Below, one piece after another: positions 58,510 to 64,000 of a stretch of 64,000 nucleotides of DNA. The position numbers were made by a program, and so were the translations under genes. The notes below the pieces were generated by a model. It was not told the origin of the DNA and searched no databases. It saw nothing but the letters and a program-made list of their open reading frames with translations. Source of the stretch: Sinonovacula constricta (taxonomy: Eukaryota; Mollusca; Bivalvia; Cardiida; Solecurtidae); contig CM017572.1 in assembly GCA_007844125.1 (NCBI GenBank), positions 39,061,397 to 39,125,396 on the forward strand, given 5' to 3'. Position 1 is the stretch's first letter; the number at the start of each line of letters is the position of its first letter.

Positions 58510-61275
58510 AAGACATCCGGTCATGGTTGTAGTGTTGACGGAATAAATAACTGGGAGTTAATTTTAAACTAAGTGTACTGCGGCCTCGTCCGGTAAAACT
58601 GAGTATTTATTTTCGATCTAATTTTACTTTATAGCAATCATATAGAAAGTAAAGTATGTTTAATAAAATTGTTTTTATTATCTGATGTTAGTGAAAGCGT
58701 TGTCACTTTTGTCCCAATGTGTAATCTATTCATTTTGCAGCTGAAGACTTGCCTGCTTTCAAATGCGTTTACACTTGATTGACCAAGGAATACTTTTGAC
58801 CATTATTGCGCACATTTAATCGCTTACAGGGTTTAACTTACACCGCCTAAACAGCGCTTTTCAGCGCTTTGATTTTCGGTATATCTGTCGAACCTCTATT
58901 CTGACCTGCTTAGAATTGCTGGCGTTAAATTTTAACCTTGTGGAACTTTTGTTAATAGGATTTTTTATGAATTTAATCTTGTTAATTATAGCAAGTACGG
59001 ATTGCAGTAAACTTTATGTGTTCGTTAAAATGAGATAAAAGATAATTAATTGTGCAATTAGGTCAAATAAACGATATGTAGATCGACTGAACATGACCAG
59101 CTACGGATATTTAGAAGTTAGTTTCACAGATAAATTTTACTGCCTTTTAAAAATATATGAAGGCAATAACCTAACCAAGTATTGGCAGAAATTGGCAGGC
59201 AGTTTTCTTTCTAATTTGCCGGGATTCTTCATAAAATATGATTTTTGGTGGGGTTTTCTATTTGAAACTGTAATCAATGACTCGCCAACTTTAAATATTC
59301 TTTATAAAGTTATTTCTTGTTTTATTTGTACACAGACATAGAAACGACTGATTTCTTTATTTTCTTTATTTCTTTCCGTGTTTAGGGTATCACAGTACCT
59401 TAACCTCGACAGTAAAATGTACATGGATTCTCAATACGTCATCACGTGTTCATACTTATATAAGTTATATAGTTAGTTAGGGCTGCTTCACGGTTCGTCC
59501 TTCAATATCAAACTACGTGTACTTCGCAGTGATCTCCCTTATATTGGAATCTTGAGGAGACCTCTGCCGGCTGTGTTTTCAAATGCTCTTCTGCTGCTGT
59601 TCATACATTTAAATTATTTTTAATTTATCATTTGTACCAGAATTGAACATTTTCTGCAGAGAACCATAGAATCTTGTTATATACGTCAACATGTATTATG
59701 TAGACATTAAACAATAAATTGATATTTACCCTTTATTTAAAATAACACATCCGTGCACGTACAGAGGCGTTATGACATTTAAAAACATTTATACAATGAT
59801 GATGCAGTCGCTATAATGATGACGAGATATTGTTTGTGAAGGATAGTCTTAGACAAATATCTGAGTAAAACAACAGGCGCACTCAAGTCAGCAAGGGCAA
59901 CCCCGGGTAAAAGTTGCATCTAAATGTGTCCACAATCACCAGATGTTAGGTAATGGAATCTGTAAGGTGGAATCCGACGGCTTGGACCAGGTCATTGTCT
60001 CAAACAACGATATAAATGATTGTCACCAGCAAAGATGCCGCGAAATGATGTTTATTTATGTCCTTCACCTATGTGAACATTGAACATGAAGCTGCGCCGT
60101 TGGCTATAATTAAACTTAAACTAAGAAAACCACCTGATTGGTTAATTTTGAGATCACTTTATCTAACCATCCTAAAAATCCGTTTTGCGTCATTATGTGT
60201 ATTTAGCCAATATCCTCATCGTCTTTATTTATAGATTTGGAAAGAATGAACATTTCGTAAAGGTTTTTATGTTGTGTTCAAAAACATTTAAAATAAAATA
60301 AAACATGAGTTTACGCAGAAATTATTCCCCCAAAACAGGTGCAATGTTTGTCAATTGTACTTGATGTAAGCAAACTATCGGATAAGACCTTTAAGAAGTA
60401 ATACGTCGGCAGCACCGCTCTGGTACGATTTGTGTAGAAACAAATAACATCTAAATTATGTACATGTAAAATTTAAATGTCCACATCCACAAAAATCAAT
60501 ATTACCATAATGTGCTGTTTAACGCTGTTTGTTAAACATTGAGTTTATTGGTTGCCTTGAACAAGTCATGGCGCTCAAAATTAGTTTAATGGTAGTGGAA
60601 TTCTTTTTCCACGACTGGTTAGCTCGGTGAAGCTCAACACTGTAAAGTTAGAATATAAAGTATCTTATGTATTTCGGTGCGACAGGTATTTGAAATAAAT
60701 AACCAGATGTAGTGTTGACGGAATAAATAGCTGGGAGTTAATTTTAAACTTAGAGTGGCCGCGTCCGGTAGGACTGAGATTTTAGATCTAATTTTAAAAA
60801 GAAATTCAATCATATAGAAAGGATATTATATTTAAAAAAATAGTTTATATTATCGGATGTTAGCGACCGTTTTGTAACTTTTCTCCCAATGTATAATCTA
60901 TTGCAGCTGGACACTTGCCTGCTTTCCAGTGCGTTGACATTTGTGTTCATTCTCATATAGGTAGTTAGGGCTGCTTCACGGTTCTTTCTTCAATACTAAA
61001 CTACTTCGCAGTTATCTCCCTTATATTCGAATCTTGAGGATTCCTCTGCTGGGTGTGTTTTCAATGGCTCTTCTAGACCTGTTGCATATATAATTTAAAC
61101 TCTGTTTAATTTATCATTTGTAGCAGAATTCAAAAAAAATCTGCAAAGACCCATAAAATCTTGGTATATAAACAGTAAGTCGACATGTTTTATTAAGACA
61201 TAGAAAATAAAGTGATATGTATCCTATATTTCATATAACAAATGCGTGCACGCACAGTAGCGTTGTGACATTTAA

Positions 61276-61772
61276 AGGTGGTATCCGACAGGTTGAAACA
61301 AAGATTATTTTCTCAAATAATAAAGTAAGTCACTGTTACCTGAAAAGGGCCTGCAAAATGCTGTTCATTTATGTCTAAGCTATGTCTGAACAGTGCAGCA
61401 TAATCCCTACTTTTCACTGCAAACAAGTATTTTCTATCTGAGTCACGCTGCAGAGATAGCTATTTTTGAACTAAGAAGACCACGAGACAACTGACATTTG
61501 AGACTACGTTTTATCTTTATCCATGAAGTCCGCACTGACGTTGATATCTGCTTTAAAAGAGAACACTATCGTGCGTATAAATAGATTAGGAAAGACAGAA
61601 AATTTGAGTATTTTATCGCAATGTGTAGTGTCTAACAATATGGTTAGTGTTCGAAATTGTATTTACTTAGACTATAGTATGAGTTAATACAGATATTATG
61701 CCTAAATCCTTCAAAACAGTGCTGAAATATTGTTATATGCATTTTATATAGGAAAAGTGTCAGATATCACCT
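61276..61772. mobile_element. Complete M2 MITE in unit 3
   Basis: Same length and ends as the unit 1 copy, TTAA on both sides. Confidence 0.82.
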
Positions 61773-61898
61773 TTAAATAACATTTATACAAAAACGATGA
61801 AGTCGCTATAGTCCTGTTTAGTAACCCTTGTCATCTCCCTTGTTAGAGTTATCGTTCGTTTTTCGTACAACTTCCGGTAGGCAAACAATCAAAACAAG

Positions 61899-62162
61899 AT
61901 GGCCTCTGAAAACAATGAAATCGGTGATCTGTGCAAATTTTCAAAACTATCAGTGCGTGAACTTAAAAACTTTCTTAGATAAAGAGGGGCGCATGTATCA
62001 GAGAATCGTCCGGAACTTATTATACACGCTAGAGGGATAGAAAAGCTTGTTGTATGGACATTAAGTAAAATTAAATTGGACGACGAACAAGACAGCATCA
62101 AACGCGAAGGAGAGTTGTTTGTAACGCCCTTTGGAGAGAATTTTTCTATCTTGGCAATCTAG
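61899..62162 (+). pseudogene. SAP-like remnant, unit 3
   Basis: Same stop at codon 28. The RPEL region differs from units 1 and 2 by two base changes (AAT to ATT, CCC to CAC). Confidence 0.58.
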
Positions 62163-63323
62163 GACTATTATCAGCATCTTGAAACCAAAATAAAGTGTAA
62201 TTAAGTATATTTTCACAACAGTCTATGATAATTATTTTATTTTCTATTACTTTAACCAGGTAAAATGAATATCAACTACTGTATTAGCTGCTGCAGCTGC
62301 AACAGTATATTTTTATACAACTCTTCAAACTCCAGATAAGAATTATAGTGAATTGATTAAAAACTCCATAAGACAATAACAATCAAGTAAATGAATTTTA
62401 ATGTTTTGTTTAAAATAATTGAATAAAACAAAATTGTGTATTTTTTATCCTTTATTTTTGAAACTGGCTCGAATAGGGTCTACAGCATTTACATAGTGAA
62501 GAAAGTGCGTTGGGCTTTTACTCTGGTTAAATACAGCAACCAAGGGTGCAATTTCATTTTACTACTGATTCGGTCATTTAAGATAACCTTCACTAGTCAT
62601 TTTTTGTAAGAAAAAAGATTATCCAATAGGTTACACACAATTATAAAAAAAGTTATTTAAATAAGATTTTCTGGGTGTATCTATCTGCTACGTCTAGAAG
62701 TGAAGTATTTTTAGTATTTTGTCTTTTAAATGACTCAGATACACAGATACGCCCCTTATCTGGAGTCCTGTTCAAACAACAGTGTATGATAAATACATTA
62801 TTAAGTTAACAAACTGTTGACACAACTACAAGTGTTTTTTACTTACAAGTTCCCTCGTATCTATGATTGACTAAAATTAATCGTAATTAACTTTGTTCTT
62901 TAATTGTCGTCCCATCAGCGGTCATCTTAAACTGACAATTTGGTCATTAATTGACATGTAATAAGCGGCCACTCAACAAAACCTGAAAGTCACGTGGGTA
63001 GTCTTTGTTTCGATTTGCTCGCGTAACCCAATCTCCAACGCAGTGATCTACCCCTTTCAGTAAGGAGAATCTCTGCTACCACACAGAAATCCTTCCAGAT
63101 CTGGAAGGATTTGATTTTTTTACTTTAAATTTTTGTTCAGTAAAATGAAATCGGAATGAATGCGTATGTTAGAAAAATGACTAATAATGGAGGAAAAAAC
63201 AAATTCTAACGATAAAGTAAAAAAAAGAATGTATTTATCACTACAATCGTAACAACTCGGCCATTTCCGTCCTTTCGCCGAGGGCGAAATTTCAGTGTTA
63301 CACCGGTTCAATGTAAACAATCA

Positions 63324-63464
63324 ATGGATACTGTTGAAGAAATTCACAAAGTAATAACGGAGTTTGACTCCTCCATAAAAGCGAAACCCAAACAGATCGA
63401 GTGTATGCAGTCTCAGTTGGCAGGCAAAGACTTCATAGCGAATCTGCCTGTTGGTTACGGCTGA
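63324..63464 (+). pseudogene. RecQ-like helicase remnant, unit 3
   Basis: Identical to unit 2 over the frame, including the terminal TGA. Confidence 0.6.
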
Positions 63465-64000
63465 TCTGACTATCGTCACGTGATTTTGTATGATGGCAGT
63501 GGTTTTAAGCCAGCGGAGCGATGTCGTAAACCCTGTGCGGAGTTTGCGCGTAAGCTATTAATCGCAGCCATTGCTTATACCTGAATAATGCATCGATTAT
63601 ATTTTTATCTTTCGACATTGTCATAGAGTATACATTTTCTGTAAACAATTAAATTTTTGAGACGCTTTGGAGTTTTGATTATGCCGTGAATGATGCACAC
63701 ACAATTCCCCACCCACTTTTGAAACTGCTTTCTACGACGAATCGGCACGGTATAGGGTTCTCCTTGGTGTATTTTCCCTCTAGAAAATGCTCTGAACAAA
63801 GTCGATCATTCTTCAGACTGCAAGTGGAAATTTGGCTCATTGTTTTAAGTAGACTTATCTACAGTTTTCTCAGTTTATCGTCAGTTGGAAAACTGTGAAG
63901 GGTGGCGTCCTTCTGTTAACTCTCCCCTGTAATTGCTACACACACATGAATAATATCTTTTTTTTTCAGTCGAGTTTAACACCTTTTCTGCCATCGTTGA

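Larger units (their letters stand above)
57041..64000. repeat. Large tandem repeat, unit 3 (partial, cut by window end)
   Basis: Continues to the last base, so the array extends beyond this window. One small difference is an extra TATC in the ATCTATCTGC stretch near 62,681. Confidence 0.95.
61810..64000. mobile_element. T1 element, unit 3 (right end outside window)
   Basis: Left inverted end present; the window stops before the right end. Confidence 0.75.

Overview
The window looks like AT-rich genomic DNA of an animal, most likely a bivalve mollusc. The reasons are genes split by GT-AG introns, secreted PAN/CCP/C-type-lectin modules, a cholinesterase-type carboxylesterase, tRNA-derived SINEs, short TTAA-flanked inverted-repeat elements and several tandem arrays. 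Nothing bacterial or viral is visible. The species cannot be named from the sequence.

Left part (1-11,300): one long exon of a carboxylesterase-like gene (minus strand, 1135-2649), then a 28-bp minisatellite (3.2-5.2 kb), microsatellites, three tRNA-like units in a row, a degenerate ~0.72-kb tandem duplication and a GC-rich ~52-bp minisatellite.

Middle part (11,300-38,300): the main find. Two homologous genes lie head to head. Gene A (minus) runs 21,932 to 11,316 and gene B (plus) runs 29,016 to 38,256. Their start codons are 7.1 kb apart. Both follow the same plan with matching intron phases: signal peptide plus PAN/apple-like exon (ends phase 0), a 73-nt exon coding for 24 residues with four cysteines (phase 0 to 1), CCP/sushi exon or exons (1 to 1; two in A, one found in B), and a terminal C-type-lectin-like exon. 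The products would be secreted, cysteine-rich, probably recognition-type proteins; that role is inferred from the domains. The introns are full of repeats: a GC-rich pogo-like transposase (12.2-13.0 kb), retroelement remnants, SINEs, and a 2-kb array of 62-bp monomers that each hold a perfect 12-bp hairpin (32.4-34.4 kb).

Right part (39,390-64,000): no intact gene. A diverged repeat copy is split by a 1,126-bp element with 16-bp inverted ends and a TTAA duplication; related copies nearby show the uninterrupted site. From 42,031 to the window end there is a tandem array of ~7.71-kb units (two full, one partial). Each unit holds smaller nested repeats, a tRNA-derived SINE, short TTAA-flanked elements, and a ~2.3-kb element with 33-bp inverted ends that carries broken remnants of a SAP-like domain and of a RecQ-like helicase N-terminus. 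The same stop codons occur in every copy, so the coding pieces died before the array was amplified.

Reading-frame breaks in the esterase (two) and in the transposase (one) each vanish if a single A is added to a short A run, so some apparent pseudogene damage may be homopolymer error in the assembly.
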